From: Chryseobacterium luteum
GTDB lineage: Bacteria; Bacteroidota; Bacteroidia; Flavobacteriales; Weeksellaceae
NCBI RefSeq assembly: GCF_000737785.1
Contig: NZ_JPRO01000007.1
Location: 248,001-312,000 of the forward strand
Direction of reading: 5' to 3'
DNA: 64,000 nt
Shown here: positions 1-8,671 of the stretch, piece by piece
Position numbering within the stretch: the first letter of the stretch is position 1
Layout of the letters: every line of letters starts with the position of its first letter
Position numbers and translations under genes: made by a program
The notes under the pieces: generated by a model
What the model saw: the letters and a program-made list of their open reading frames with translations, nothing else
What the model was told of the DNA's origin: nothing
The model's database searches: none

Positions 1-9
1 ATTTTATTT

Positions 10-1869
10 ATGAAGATCCATATTTCAATTGTATTTATTTTATTTTTTATCCTTGGAAGTGCGCAGAATAAAGACCAGGCGGATACTTTCGTAAAAGATA
101 ATTTCACCAAAAAGGAATTTTACATTCCGATGCGTGACGGGGTAAAGCTTTTCACAGCCGTATATATCCCGAAAGACATTTCAAATAAAAACAAATATCC
201 TTTCCTGATGCAGAGAACCTGCTACAGCATTGCTCCTTACGGTGAAAACGAATACAGGACCAAGCTGGGACCTAACCAGTACCTGATGAAGGACAAATAC
301 ATTTTTGTATTTCAGGATGTACGCGGAAGGTATATGAGCGAAGGCATCTTCACCAATATGACACCCCAGGTGGACCATAAAACCAAGAAAGATGTAGACG
401 AAAGTACAGATACTTATGATACGATAGACTGGCTTTTAAAAAATGTTAAAGACAATAATGGTAAGGCAGGCCAATACGGAACTTCATATCCCGGATTTTA
501 CACTGCAGCAGGGATACTGGCACAGCATCCTGCTTTGGTCGCTTCGTCTCCACAGGCTCCTATTTCTGATTTCTGGAATGATGATTTTCTTCACAACGGC
601 AGATTTATGCTGGGATATTTCAGAACATTCCCTGTTTTCGGGGTTCAGAAGACAAAGCCTGAAAACAAAGCCTGGTATATGGATACTTTCGTAAAGCAGA
701 CTTCGGAAGACGGCCTTAAGTTTTACAGAGATATGGGAACTTTAAAGGACGGCTACGAAAAATATTACAGGAACAATTTCTTCATGACGGAAATTATGAA
801 CCATCCGGATTATGACGAATTCTGGCAGAAAAGAAGCCTTCTTCCCCATTTAAAGAATGTAAACCATGCAGTAATGACTGTTGGCGGCTGGTTTGATGCT
901 GAAGATCTTTCAGGACCTCTGAATATTTACAAAACCATAGAAAAGACAAGTCCAAAAGCGAAAAACACCATCGTGATGGGACCTTTTTCCCACGGAGCAT
1001 GGGCGCAGGAACAGGGGAAACATTTCCATAACCAGATCTATTTCGGGGACAGCATCGCGACGTATTACCAGAAGAATATTGAAACTAAATTTTTCAATCA
1101 TTATTTAAAAGGAAACACAAAAGAAGATGCCGGCCTTCCGGAAGCTTTGATGTATGACACAGGATCTAAAGAATGGAGAGAATTTGCCTCTTATCCCCCA
1201 AAAAATGCCTGGAAGATCAACTTCTACTTAACTGACGGAACGTTGAAAAATACCGCAGGCCAGGGCTTTTCGGAATACTACAGTGATCCGGATAATCCTG
1301 TTTTAAGTTCTGACAATCTGAAGGATTTCAACGGTTTTACGCCTAAAAATTATATGTCAGAAGATCAGAGATTTGCTGTAGGAAGACCAGACGTTCTTAC
1401 ATTTACTACTGATGTTTTAACAGAAGATATAAGCTTCGCGGGAGAGATTATGGCTAAGCTGAATATCGCTTCCACTTCTACCGACGCAGATTTTGCCGTA
1501 AAACTGATTGATGTTTATCCTGAAGATTTTAAACCTGCGGAAAAGAAAGACGGTGTGGTTTATCCTAATTATCACCAGATGGTAAGAAGTGAGATCATGC
1601 CTGCAAGGTTCAGAAATTCAAGAGAAAAAGGTGAAGCCCTGGTTCCTAACCAGAAAACAGCTGTCAATTTCAGACTGCAGGATGTGATGCATACTTTCAA
1701 AAAGGGACACAAAATCCAGATCCAGATCAGCAGCACATGGTGGCCGCTTTTTGCGATAAACCCTCAGAAATTCATGGAAAATCCCAATTTCGCAACGAAG
1801 GAAGACTACACAAAAGCTTTTATTAAAGTGTATAATGACAGTTCTATTGAAGCTGAAGTATTGAAATAA
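10..1869 (+). CDS. Secreted CocE/NonD family alpha/beta hydrolase (X-Pro dipeptidyl-peptidase S15-like)
   Basis: The 619-residue protein has a hydrophobic signal peptide at about residues 1-19 (ending GSAQN), so it is exported, probably to the periplasm. Residues ~35-370 form the S15/CocE alpha/beta hydrolase. The nucleophile Ser159 lies in GTSYPG, the likely acid Asp296 in GGWFDAED, and the likely base His328 in GPFSHG. Residues ~390-615 match the C-terminal jelly-roll of this family. Members cleave acyl or peptide bonds, for example in glutaryl-7-ACA, cocaine or X-Pro peptides; the substrate here cannot be read from sequence. The ATG at 10 is the first start available, and its promoter would lie before the window. 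It is monocistronic, with a hairpin terminator downstream. Confidence 0.9.
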   Translation: MKIHISIVFILFFILGSAQNKDQADTFVKDNFTKKEFYIPMRDGVKLFTAVYIPKDISNKNKYPFLMQRTCYSIAPYGENEYRTKLGPNQYLMKDKYIFVFQDVRGRYMSEGIFTNMTPQVDHKTKKDVDESTDTYDTIDWLLKNVKDNNGKAGQYGTSYPGFYTAAGILAQHPALVASSPQAPISDFWNDDFLHNGRFMLGYFRTFPVFGVQKTKPENKAWYMDTFVKQTSEDGLKFYRDMGTLKDGYEKYYRNNFFMTEIMNHPDYDEFWQKRSLLPHLKNVNHAVMTVGGWFDAEDLSGPLNIYKTIEKTSPKAKNTIVMGPFSHGAWAQEQGKHFHNQIYFGDSIATYYQKNIETKFFNHYLKGNTKEDAGLPEALMYDTGSKEWREFASYPPKNAWKINFYLTDGTLKNTAGQGFSEYYSDPDNPVLSSDNLKDFNGFTPKNYMSEDQRFAVGRPDVLTFTTDVLTEDISFAGEIMAKLNIASTSTDADFAVKLIDVYPEDFKPAEKKDGVVYPNYHQMVRSEIMPARFRNSREKGEALVPNQKTAVNFRLQDVMHTFKKGHKIQIQISSTWWPLFAINPQKFMENPNFATKEDYTKAFIKVYNDSSIEAEVLK

Positions 1870-1877
1870 AAATCAGT

Positions 1878-2070
1878 GTGGCTTCGAGTGCCTCAGCCAC
1901 CAGTAATAGTAATAATACAATTATCTTAAACATAAAATCCGGCTGCCTGATAGATTCAGCGACCGGATTTTTTTCATATATCATGCTGACCGGGGGCTTC
2001 ACAAGAACTCGGCAATCATCTTTTTATCTAGGTTGGTCCGTAGTGGCTTCGGGTGCTTTAGCCATCAGTG
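1878..2070. repeat. Two imperfect copies of a ~27-bp GTGGCTTCG repeat flanking a terminator
   Basis: Copy 1 at 1878-1904 starts GTGGCTTCGAGTGCCTCAGC and copy 2 at 2043-2069 starts GTGGCTTCGGGTGCTTTAGC. They match except for about four transitions and share the CCAYCAGT tail. Copy 1 can fold through GTGGCT/AGCCAC. They look like members of a dispersed palindromic repeat family; no coding function is proposed. Confidence 0.6.
1934..1974 (+). terminator. Rho-independent terminator after the CocE-type hydrolase
   Basis: AAATCCGG pairs with CCGGATTT across a loop that contains an inner CTG/CAG pairing. A run of Ts follows the stem. It sits 65 bp after the stop at 1869. Confidence 0.7.
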
Positions 2071-2074
2071 GCTT

Positions 2075-2689
2075 TTACTCTTCAATCGTTCTGAACGTAA
2101 GATTTATCCTTGGGGTTTTCACTTTGGTTGTTGGGGGAAGCCTGTGCAGCCAGTTTTCCTGTGTCAGTCCTTTCATAATCAGCAGGCTGCCGTTTTCAAG
2201 GAATATTTCCACTTTTTCTTTGGTGGTTTTATGCTTAAATAAAAACTTTCTTTCTGCCCCGAATGTCAGGGAAGCGATGGCACCATGCTTTTTAAGGTCT
2301 TTTTCTCCATCGCTGTGGTAGGCCATTCCTTCACTTCCGTCATGGTATAGATTGAGAAGACAGGAATTATAGGTTTCTCCTGAAATCTCTTCACATTTCT
2401 CCTTTAATTCCAGCAATTCGGGTGTCCAGAATTTCGCATATTTTGTCCGCTTTGAATAGGTGTATTCAAAGGCTTTTTCCCCGAACCAGGCTACTTTTCT
2501 TTTGGTCAAAATTAATTTCCCGAAGATCACTGCCTCATCATTTTCCCAGGGAATCTGATTCAGGAGATAGTCACAGAAAAAATCTGATTTTTCTTTAGTA
2601 AAGACTTTTCCGTAATAGTTGACCGTTCCGTCATGCGGAAGAATATTCAGAGAATATTCCGACAGGTCTTCAAACAGGTTTATCATCAT
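2075..2689 (-). CDS. AlkB-like Fe(II)/2-oxoglutarate dioxygenase (DNA alkylation repair)
   Basis: The 204-residue protein has the AlkB signature. His125 and Asp127 (HSD in MAYHSDGE) and His182 (LHRLP) are the iron ligands. Arg194 and Arg200 in RINLTFR match the 2-oxoglutarate-binding RxNxTxR motif. NLYHDGSEGMAYHSD is the typical N-x-Y-x-D-x6-HxD stretch. Family members oxidatively demethylate 1-methyladenine and 3-methylcytosine in DNA or RNA. It starts 5 nt after the 465-residue gene at 2695, so the two are very probably co-transcribed with that gene first. Two adjacent ATGs (2689 and 2686) are possible starts. Confidence 0.92.
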   Translation of the reverse strand: MMINLFEDLSEYSLNILPHDGTVNYYGKVFTKEKSDFFCDYLLNQIPWENDEAVIFGKLILTKRKVAWFGEKAFEYTYSKRTKYAKFWTPELLELKEKCEEISGETYNSCLLNLYHDGSEGMAYHSDGEKDLKKHGAIASLTFGAERKFLFKHKTTKEKVEIFLENGSLLIMKGLTQENWLHRLPPTTKVKTPRINLTFRTIEE

Positions 2690-2694
2690 TTAAT

Positions 2695-4092
2695 TTATAA
2701 AAAGTAAACTATAACTAACACAACAATTACAAGGATCAGAAGGAGCTTCAGGCGTTCATACAGGATTTCTTCTTTTCGTGTTTTTGCCAGTTGGATATCT
2801 CTGGCTTCTTTTTCAAGTTGTCTCTTTTTTTCTTCCTGTTCCTTCTTTTGTAATATCTTCCTGTAACTTTCCATTGAATATTCCCAAATAATCTGATCCG
2901 TTAAAGGAATCTGTTTTATGCTTTTGAATTCATGGAGGGCAATGGATTCTATTTTTCCTTCTCTGTTCCATTTCTTAGTAATTCTGAGGTCCCCGTTTTT
3001 ATAGATAAATTCATAGCCCATATTGCGGAGATCCGAATAATCTTCATCAACATCAGGAACCGATTCATCATAGTAATATACCGACTTTCCGGTAGGTTTT
3101 CCAAGAGAAAAACTTTTGATATTGCTTACTTTTCCGTTTTCATACCAAAATTTAAAATCGCCATCCGGCAGGTCATTGATATAGAAACCTTCAGCTCTTT
3201 TTCTGTCGTCAGGATACAGAAATGTGACGAACCCGTTTTTGAGATATTTTTTAAGGGAACTTTCAGGGTTATTCTTAAAATAGTTTTTCTTTCCATGCCA
3301 GTTTTCGTAAAAGTGATTAAACTGCCACGGATAGATCAGCCTGGAAATACTTTCCAGATCGATTTCAAATTCCGTTCGATCTTCCGGCAGAAATTTGATG
3401 ACGACACAAGGCGGATCAATTCCAAGGTTTTTATAAGCACAAAGCTTGTGATGCCCGTCCAGAATATATTCGTGCGGATCATCATCATCTTCTAAAAATT
3501 TTCCGGTAAAAATGATGGCAAACGGCCTCTCACCGGAAGAAATAAGAATTTCATAATGTTTTATAAGATTGATATTAATCTCTTCTTTAGATTTCCAGGC
3601 TACAAATGGCTGCTCGTGCTTATTAAAACGGTGAGTTCCTCTGTAAGCATCGTGAAAAGTATAATCATATATGATATTCTGCCTTAATTTATCATCATAT
3701 TTTCTGATCTCTTTTTCTACGTCCTCGTTGTCAATCCGCTCTTCTGCAAAAGCAGCAATGAGACCTGAATCCTTATATATTTTGTGTATAGAAAAGTCAA
3801 TATGATACTTTCCGTTTTTTAATATCTGTAGTAAGGGCTGTAAAATATCATACAAATCCCCGATCCGGTCTGTATAATCTGCATCAAGATCAATACCCTT
3901 CAGCTTATTATTAATTAAATGTTTACTTTCGTTATCAACAGGAAGCAACACCAAATTTTCATCTCCCGGATCGTCACAGTCATCCCACAGAAAAAGCACG
4001 GGGCTGTTTCCTATTGTAAGACTTTCACTGTAGTATCCAGGTTCATAGCCTATGGAAAGTAAATTAGGGCCTTCTTTAATTTCAAAATTCAT
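2695..4092 (-). CDS. Unknown protein: ParB-like nuclease motif, YwqK/MORN-like repeats, C-terminal membrane anchor
   Basis: I do not recognise this 465-residue protein as a named family. Residues ~180-240 contain EYILDGHHKLCAYKNLGI, the ILDGHHR-type motif of ParB/Srx-like nuclease domains. Residues ~285-385 contain repeated GxF/Y...NGK or YENGK...G units that resemble YwqK/MORN-type beta-hairpins. Residues ~400-447 are strongly charged and likely a coiled coil. Residues 450-465 are a hydrophobic tail, as in a tail-anchored membrane protein. It lies 5 nt upstream of the AlkB-like gene and would be translated first in that pair. Function is unknown; a role linked to nucleic acid damage is only suggested by the neighbour. 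Confidence 0.75.
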   Translation of the reverse strand: MNFEIKEGPNLLSIGYEPGYYSESLTIGNSPVLFLWDDCDDPGDENLVLLPVDNESKHLINNKLKGIDLDADYTDRIGDLYDILQPLLQILKNGKYHIDFSIHKIYKDSGLIAAFAEERIDNEDVEKEIRKYDDKLRQNIIYDYTFHDAYRGTHRFNKHEQPFVAWKSKEEININLIKHYEILISSGERPFAIIFTGKFLEDDDDPHEYILDGHHKLCAYKNLGIDPPCVVIKFLPEDRTEFEIDLESISRLIYPWQFNHFYENWHGKKNYFKNNPESSLKKYLKNGFVTFLYPDDRKRAEGFYINDLPDGDFKFWYENGKVSNIKSFSLGKPTGKSVYYYDESVPDVDEDYSDLRNMGYEFIYKNGDLRITKKWNREGKIESIALHEFKSIKQIPLTDQIIWEYSMESYRKILQKKEQEEKKRQLEKEARDIQLAKTRKEEILYERLKLLLILVIVVLVIVYFL

Positions 4093-4389
4093 TGATGATG
4101 CATTATCAATTCAAAATATGATACATTTCAAAAACTAAAGGTAATATAAAACATAAATCACAGCAATAATCTTTATCGAAAACCATATATTCAATTCAAC
4201 AGAAACGGACTTTAGTCCGTTTTTATCAATCATAAAATTCCATCGGGCTTCAGCCCAAACCTAAATCCGGTATTTATAAACGAAGTCTACAAAAACTCCT
4301 GATCAATTTGTGAACAAGCGTATTTTAAAACACCAAACTTTCTAAAATAAGCAAAAGCGCTTTTGTAAACTTTGGTGGTAAATAATGAA
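4093..4389. other. Gene-free 297-bp stretch with palindromic repeat relics
   Basis: No ORF is supported here. AAACGGAC-TTTA-GTCCGTTT (4203-4222) is a perfect 8-bp-arm hairpin followed by TTT. GGGCT-TC-AGCCC (4245-4256) is a second short hairpin of the GGCTAAAGCC type. CAAAAGCGCTTTTG (4352-4365) is a loopless 14-bp palindrome. The first hairpin could also end transcription, but it lies well after the 3' end of nothing on the plus strand, so I treat it as a repeat. Confidence 0.5.
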
Positions 4390-5235
4390 TTATTCAGAAT
4401 AGATATGTGAGCTTTCCCAGCCTATAATCAGCTGTTTCCTATCGCTTCCCCACCGGTAACCTCCAATATTACCCGTTGACTGTATCACGCGGTGACATGG
4501 AATAAGAAATGCCACAGGATTGCTGCCAATCGCAGTTCCGACAGCTCTTGAGGCATTCGGGTTTCCTATTTTTTCAGCGAGATTTCCATAGGTGGAAAGC
4601 TTTCCCATCGGGATAGAAAGTAAGCTTTCCCAGACTTTAAGCTGAAAATCTGTTCCTTTTAAATGTAGCTTAATCGTGTTGAGCTTCGTCCAGTCTTTAT
4701 CAAATATGGACAGGGCGTTTTTCTGCAAGGCATCCTGCTTTTCAAAAAAAGAAGCATTGGGAAATCTACTTTTCAGATTGCCCAATGCTGTTTCTTTATC
4801 GTCTTCAAAAGCCATATAGCAGATTCCTTTTTCTGTAGATGCTGCCATTACATATCCAAAAGGACTTTTGGAAAAGCTGTAATTGATGTTCAGGCTTTTT
4901 CCGCCGTTTTTATATTCCGCCGGAGACATTCCTTCTATATTCACAAAAAGGTCATGAAGCCTGCTTGTGCTGGATAATCCTGTTTCATAAGCGGCATCAG
5001 ATAAAGTCGCTTTTTCTTCTTTCAGTAAACTTTTAGCATGTTCAAGACTGATGAACTGTAAAAATTTCTTCGGACTTGTTCCTGCCCATTCTGTAAATAT
5101 CTTCTGAAAATGAGTCGGACTCAGGTGAATATTCTCTGCCACTTCCTCCAAACCCGGCTGAAGCCTGAAATTGCTCCGGATATACTCTATCGCTTTGGCA
5201 ATTCGGTTATAATCTATCTGACTTTGTGCGGACAT
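4390..5235 (-). CDS. AraC-type HTH fused to methylated-DNA-[protein]-cysteine S-methyltransferase (Ada-like)
   Basis: In this 281-residue protein, residues ~1-105 are an AraC/XylS DNA-binding domain (LEEVAENIHLSPTHFQKIF). Residues ~115-275 are the O6-alkylguanine transferase domain with the acceptor Cys247 in IPCHRV and the following GGYRWG. The N-terminal zinc/phosphotriester-sensing domain of E. coli Ada is absent. It therefore repairs O6-alkylguanine by suicidal transfer and may regulate genes, but it cannot sense phosphotriesters the way Ada does. It follows speB by 69 nt on the same strand. Together with the AlkB-like gene 1.7 kb away it makes an alkylation-repair neighbourhood. Confidence 0.93.
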   Translation of the reverse strand: MSAQSQIDYNRIAKAIEYIRSNFRLQPGLEEVAENIHLSPTHFQKIFTEWAGTSPKKFLQFISLEHAKSLLKEEKATLSDAAYETGLSSTSRLHDLFVNIEGMSPAEYKNGGKSLNINYSFSKSPFGYVMAASTEKGICYMAFEDDKETALGNLKSRFPNASFFEKQDALQKNALSIFDKDWTKLNTIKLHLKGTDFQLKVWESLLSIPMGKLSTYGNLAEKIGNPNASRAVGTAIGSNPVAFLIPCHRVIQSTGNIGGYRWGSDRKQLIIGWESSHIYSE

Positions 5236-5304
5236 ACTATTTCTTTTTTACCTCACAAATATCCAAAGAATACAGGGCAGAAAAAATCTGATTCTTGCGG
5301 AATT

Positions 5305-6162
5305 TTAGTTATTTTTATAAATATGGTTGTAAGCAAGCATTTTGTAATACAATTTAGCGGCTAAGAAAGCTGTTGGCTTGGGCATCGGAGAATCCATTAA
5401 TTCTACAATATCAAAAGCTACTACATTGCATTTTTCAAATACTTTTCTCAACAATTCCAAAGTAGGATACCACTGGAGGCCGCCCGGTTCCGGAGTTCCC
5501 GTAGAAGGAGCAATTGACGGATCAAAGGCATCAAGGTCGATGGTGATATAAACGTTTCCTGAAACTTTTTCTAAAACATCATTGACCCAGTTGTCATTAT
5601 TTGCGATCTCATGGGCAAAAAACACCCTTCCTTCCGGCAGGTATTCAGCTTCCTCAATATCCATAGAGCGGATTCCCACCTGAACCAGGTTATGCTTCTG
5701 ATTGGCTTCAAAAACCGCACATGCGTGGTTAGAAGTGGAACCGTGGAATTCAGGACGCAAGTCTGTATGGGCATCCAGCTGAAGAACGGTAAGATTTTCA
5801 AATTTCTCCCCTACCGCACGGATAGAACCGATGGAAACAGAGTGCTCACCACCGAAAAGTGTAAATACCTTTCCTTCATTATTCAAAAGCTCTTTGGTTT
5901 TTTGGTAAACAGCTTCCGTCATCGCTTCCGGACTTGAATTTTCAGAAATTTCTCCTGCCAGGTATACTCCGTCAAGATAAGGTTCGGTTCCTGTTTCAAT
6001 GTCATAAAGCTCCATGTTTTCGGAAGCGTCCAAGAATAGTTCAGGGCCTTTATCAGCTCCCTTTCCCCATGTTGAAGTTCCATCATAAGGAACGGTTACC
6101 AGCATTACTTTAGAGTTTTCTAACGTTGCATTTTCTTCAGGAATTCCTGCGTATGTTCTCAT
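5305..6162 (-). CDS. speB: Agmatinase (ureohydrolase family)
   Basis: The 285-residue protein has all the ureohydrolase manganese ligands: His107 in GGEHS, Asp130/His132/Asp134 in DAHTD, and Asp209/Asp211 in IDLDAFDP. The continuation STGTPEPGG is the agmatinase form. It hydrolyses agmatine to putrescine and urea in the cytoplasm. The arginine decarboxylase that would make agmatine lies 1 kb away (7170-8561), which supports agmatinase over arginase or formiminoglutamase. The TATCTTTG at 6214-6207 could be its -7 box, but no clear -33 partner is visible. Confidence 0.9.
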   Translation of the reverse strand: MRTYAGIPEENATLENSKVMLVTVPYDGTSTWGKGADKGPELFLDASENMELYDIETGTEPYLDGVYLAGEISENSSPEAMTEAVYQKTKELLNNEGKVFTLFGGEHSVSIGSIRAVGEKFENLTVLQLDAHTDLRPEFHGSTSNHACAVFEANQKHNLVQVGIRSMDIEEAEYLPEGRVFFAHEIANNDNWVNDVLEKVSGNVYITIDLDAFDPSIAPSTGTPEPGGLQWYPTLELLRKVFEKCNVVAFDIVELMDSPMPKPTAFLAAKLYYKMLAYNHIYKNN

Positions 6163-6333
6163 GTTTTATTTAAAAATTTAAATGATTTAAAGATTCAATG
6201 ATTTCACAAAGATACAAAATAGTAGTTGAGTTATAAATCAGGAGTTGTGAGTTCCCGATTTTTTTAAGGTTTTAAATTCTTAAATCTTTTTAATGTTTAA
6301 ATTTTAAAAGTTATTTTTGTAAAAAAACAAAAT

Positions 6334-6993
6334 ATGTCCTTAAAAGCTGTTCTTTTCGATATGGACGGGGTTATTGTAGATACGGAACCACTGCACAGAA
6401 AAGCTTATTTTGCCACCTTCGAGGAACTGGAAATTGCCGTTTCCGAAGATCTTTATACCTCTTTCACAGGAGCTTCCACAAAAAGAGTCTGTGAGACGCT
6501 TATCCAGAAATATGGTTTAAGCCAGACCCACGAAGCTATTGCCGGTATAAAAAGAGCCTACTTCAAAGATTATTTTGATAATGATGAGGACTTCGACCTG
6601 ATTCCGGGAGTAAGGGAACTTATCAAGCATTATCATGAAAATGGCATTAGGCTTATTCTCGCTTCTTCCGCAACAATGACCACGATCAACATGGTTTTTG
6701 AAAAGTTCGGGCTTGAACAGTATTTCAGCGGGAAAATAAGCGGTGCGGCTCTAAAGGAATCCAAACCTCATCCTGAAGTATTTCTTTTGGCCGCAGAAAT
6801 GGCAAACGAGCCAGTTGAAAACTGCATGGTGATTGAAGATTCTACCAACGGAATCCTTGCCGCACACAGAGCAAAAATTTTCTGTGCTGCCTACAGGAGT
6901 CCGCATTCCAAAAATCAGGATTATACTTTAGCTGATATTGTGGTTTCAGATTATGAAGAACTGGAACTGGATAAACTTTCAAAATATTTTTAA
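6334..6993 (+). CDS. HAD-superfamily phosphatase / beta-phosphoglucomutase-like protein
   Basis: The 219-residue protein belongs to HAD subfamily IA. Motif I is LFDMDGVIVDTE, with nucleophile Asp9 and acid/base Asp11. Motif II is ILASSA, motif III the Lys in ESKPHPEVF, and motif IV VIEDSTNG. The small helical cap sits at about residues 15-85. Such proteins dephosphorylate sugar phosphates or isomerise beta-glucose-1-phosphate, and the sequence alone does not decide which. It is transcribed alone between convergent and divergent minus-strand genes and is followed by a strong terminator. Confidence 0.88.
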   Translation: MSLKAVLFDMDGVIVDTEPLHRKAYFATFEELEIAVSEDLYTSFTGASTKRVCETLIQKYGLSQTHEAIAGIKRAYFKDYFDNDEDFDLIPGVRELIKHYHENGIRLILASSATMTTINMVFEKFGLEQYFSGKISGAALKESKPHPEVFLLAAEMANEPVENCMVIEDSTNGILAAHRAKIFCAAYRSPHSKNQDYTLADIVVSDYEELELDKLSKYF

Positions 6994-6997
6994 ATGA

Positions 6998-7030
6998 AAA
7001 AGCTCTCAAAAAATTGAGAGCTTTACTTTT
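6998..7030 (+). terminator. Rho-independent terminator after the HAD gene
   Basis: AAAGCTCTCAA and TTGAGAGCTTT form an 11-bp stem with a short A-rich loop, followed by a T-rich tract. It starts within 10 bp of the stop codon. Confidence 0.85.
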
Positions 7031-7169
7031 TTATCTTATCATTCCATTCGGAAAGAGAATGTTCTTAATGATCTTAATCTCTAAATCAATCTTAATGGTT
7101 AAAATTTAAAACATTAAGAAATAACTAAGTTGTTTAAGATAAGCTTGCTTCGTTATTTCCGATCCTCGA

Positions 7170-8561
7170 TTAGTAACCCAGAATTTTCAGAATATCTTCA
7201 GGTTCCTGTTTTTCACGGAAAATTTCGTACTGAAGCTCACCGTTTTCGTCTTTCTGGATCAGGACATGTCTTGGCTGAGGCATCAGACAGTGATGAACTC
7301 CGCCATATCCTCCGATCGTTTCCTGGTACGCTCCTGTATGGAAAAATCCGATGTACAGGGGTTTTGTATCGCTGAAAACCGGCAGATAGATCGCGTTGGT
7401 ATGCTGTTCAGAGTTATAATAGTCATCCGAATCACAGGTTAACCCTCCCAGGAACACTCTTTCGTAAGTATCTTCCCATCTGTTCAATGGAAGCATGATA
7501 AAGTGTCTTGAGATCGCCCAGGTATCAGGAAGTGTAGTCATGAACGAAGAATCGATCATATTCCACTTCTCTCTGTCGTTCTGACGTTTCTGAGAGATGA
7601 TTTTGTAAAGGTTGGCACCGCTTTCCCCTACGGTAAAGCTTCCGAATTCCGTATAAATATTAGGCTCTTCCACTCCTTCCTCTTCACAGAATTTTTTGAT
7701 CTGAGAAACGATTTCCTCTACCATATACTGATAGTCGTACTCGAAATTTAAAGAAGTTTTGATCGGGAAACCTCCACCAATGTTCAGTGAATCCACTTCC
7801 GGGGCAATTTTCTTCAAACGTGCGTATACACGAAGACATTTATATAATTCGTTCCAGTAATAAGCCGTATCCTTGATTCCTGTATTAATGAAGAAGTGAA
7901 GCATTTTCAGTCTTGCATTAGGATGCTCGGCGATTTTCTGGCTGTAGTAAGGAATAATGTCTCTATATCCGATTCCTAATCTTGAGGTATAGAATTCGAA
8001 TTTAGGTTCTTCCTCTGAAGCAATCCTGATCCCGATATCAAAAGTGGTATCAATACTTTCGGTAAGTTTATCCAGCTCACGGTAGTTATCCAGGATCGGG
8101 GTAATATTTTCAAAACCGCTGTTGATCATCTCGGAAATCTTCACCAGATAATCATCGGTCTTGAAACCATTACAGATGACTTCAATATTTTTATCCACTT
8201 TCCCCTTCTCATAAAGAGATTTTACAATATCCATATCATATGCTGAAGAAGTTTCTATAGAAATATCGTTCTTAAGAGCTTCTTCAAGCACAAAATTGAA
8301 ATGACTGGATTTTGTACAGTAGCAGTAGGTATAATTCTTTTTATATTCGGCTTTCTCAAAAGCTTCCCTGAACCAGCTTTTCGCCTTCTGGATGTTTTGA
8401 GAAATTCTCGGCAGGTAGCTAATTTTTAGCGGGGTGCCAAATTTTTCAACGACTTCCATTAAAGGAACATCGTGAAATAACAAATTGTTCTCAGAAACAT
8501 TAAATTCTTCCGTAGGAAAATACAATGTCTGATCAATAAGTTCCGAGTACTTTATTTTCAT
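7170..8561 (-). CDS. speA: Arginine decarboxylase (PLP fold-type III)
   Basis: The 463-residue protein is an alanine-racemase-fold decarboxylase. Lys84 in CYCTKSSH is the likely PLP Schiff-base lysine. LNIGGGFP is the phosphate-binding glycine loop. Cys376 in GLTCDSDD is the active-site cysteine from the partner subunit. It is shorter than E. coli SpeA (about 650 residues) and matches the compact form common in Bacteroidota. The nearby agmatinase supports the route arginine to agmatine to putrescine. Ornithine or carboxynorspermidine decarboxylase are alternatives if judged by fold alone. Confidence 0.85.
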   Translation of the reverse strand: MKIKYSELIDQTLYFPTEEFNVSENNLLFHDVPLMEVVEKFGTPLKISYLPRISQNIQKAKSWFREAFEKAEYKKNYTYCYCTKSSHFNFVLEEALKNDISIETSSAYDMDIVKSLYEKGKVDKNIEVICNGFKTDDYLVKISEMINSGFENITPILDNYRELDKLTESIDTTFDIGIRIASEEEPKFEFYTSRLGIGYRDIIPYYSQKIAEHPNARLKMLHFFINTGIKDTAYYWNELYKCLRVYARLKKIAPEVDSLNIGGGFPIKTSLNFEYDYQYMVEEIVSQIKKFCEEEGVEEPNIYTEFGSFTVGESGANLYKIISQKRQNDREKWNMIDSSFMTTLPDTWAISRHFIMLPLNRWEDTYERVFLGGLTCDSDDYYNSEQHTNAIYLPVFSDTKPLYIGFFHTGAYQETIGGYGGVHHCLMPQPRHVLIQKDENGELQYEIFREKQEPEDILKILGY

Positions 8562-8671
8562 TTCTTGACAAGTGAATTAAGAAATGCAAAATTGCTAAAA
8601 AACTTTCATTTTTAAGCGTTAAATTTATTATAAATTTCAAAACAGGACCGGGTGGAAACCTGAACGGATTA

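Noticed and set aside
1878..2321. A 147-codon plus-strand frame after the CocE-type gene.
   Set aside because: It runs through repeats, a terminator and the antisense of the AlkB-like gene.
2932..3495. A 187-codon plus-strand frame.
   Set aside because: It is the antisense of the ParB-like/MORN-like gene, which has recognisable domains on the minus strand.
4352..4365. CAAAAGCGCTTTTG considered as a terminator.
   Set aside because: It is a loopless palindrome that cannot form a useful hairpin and is not followed by a T-run.
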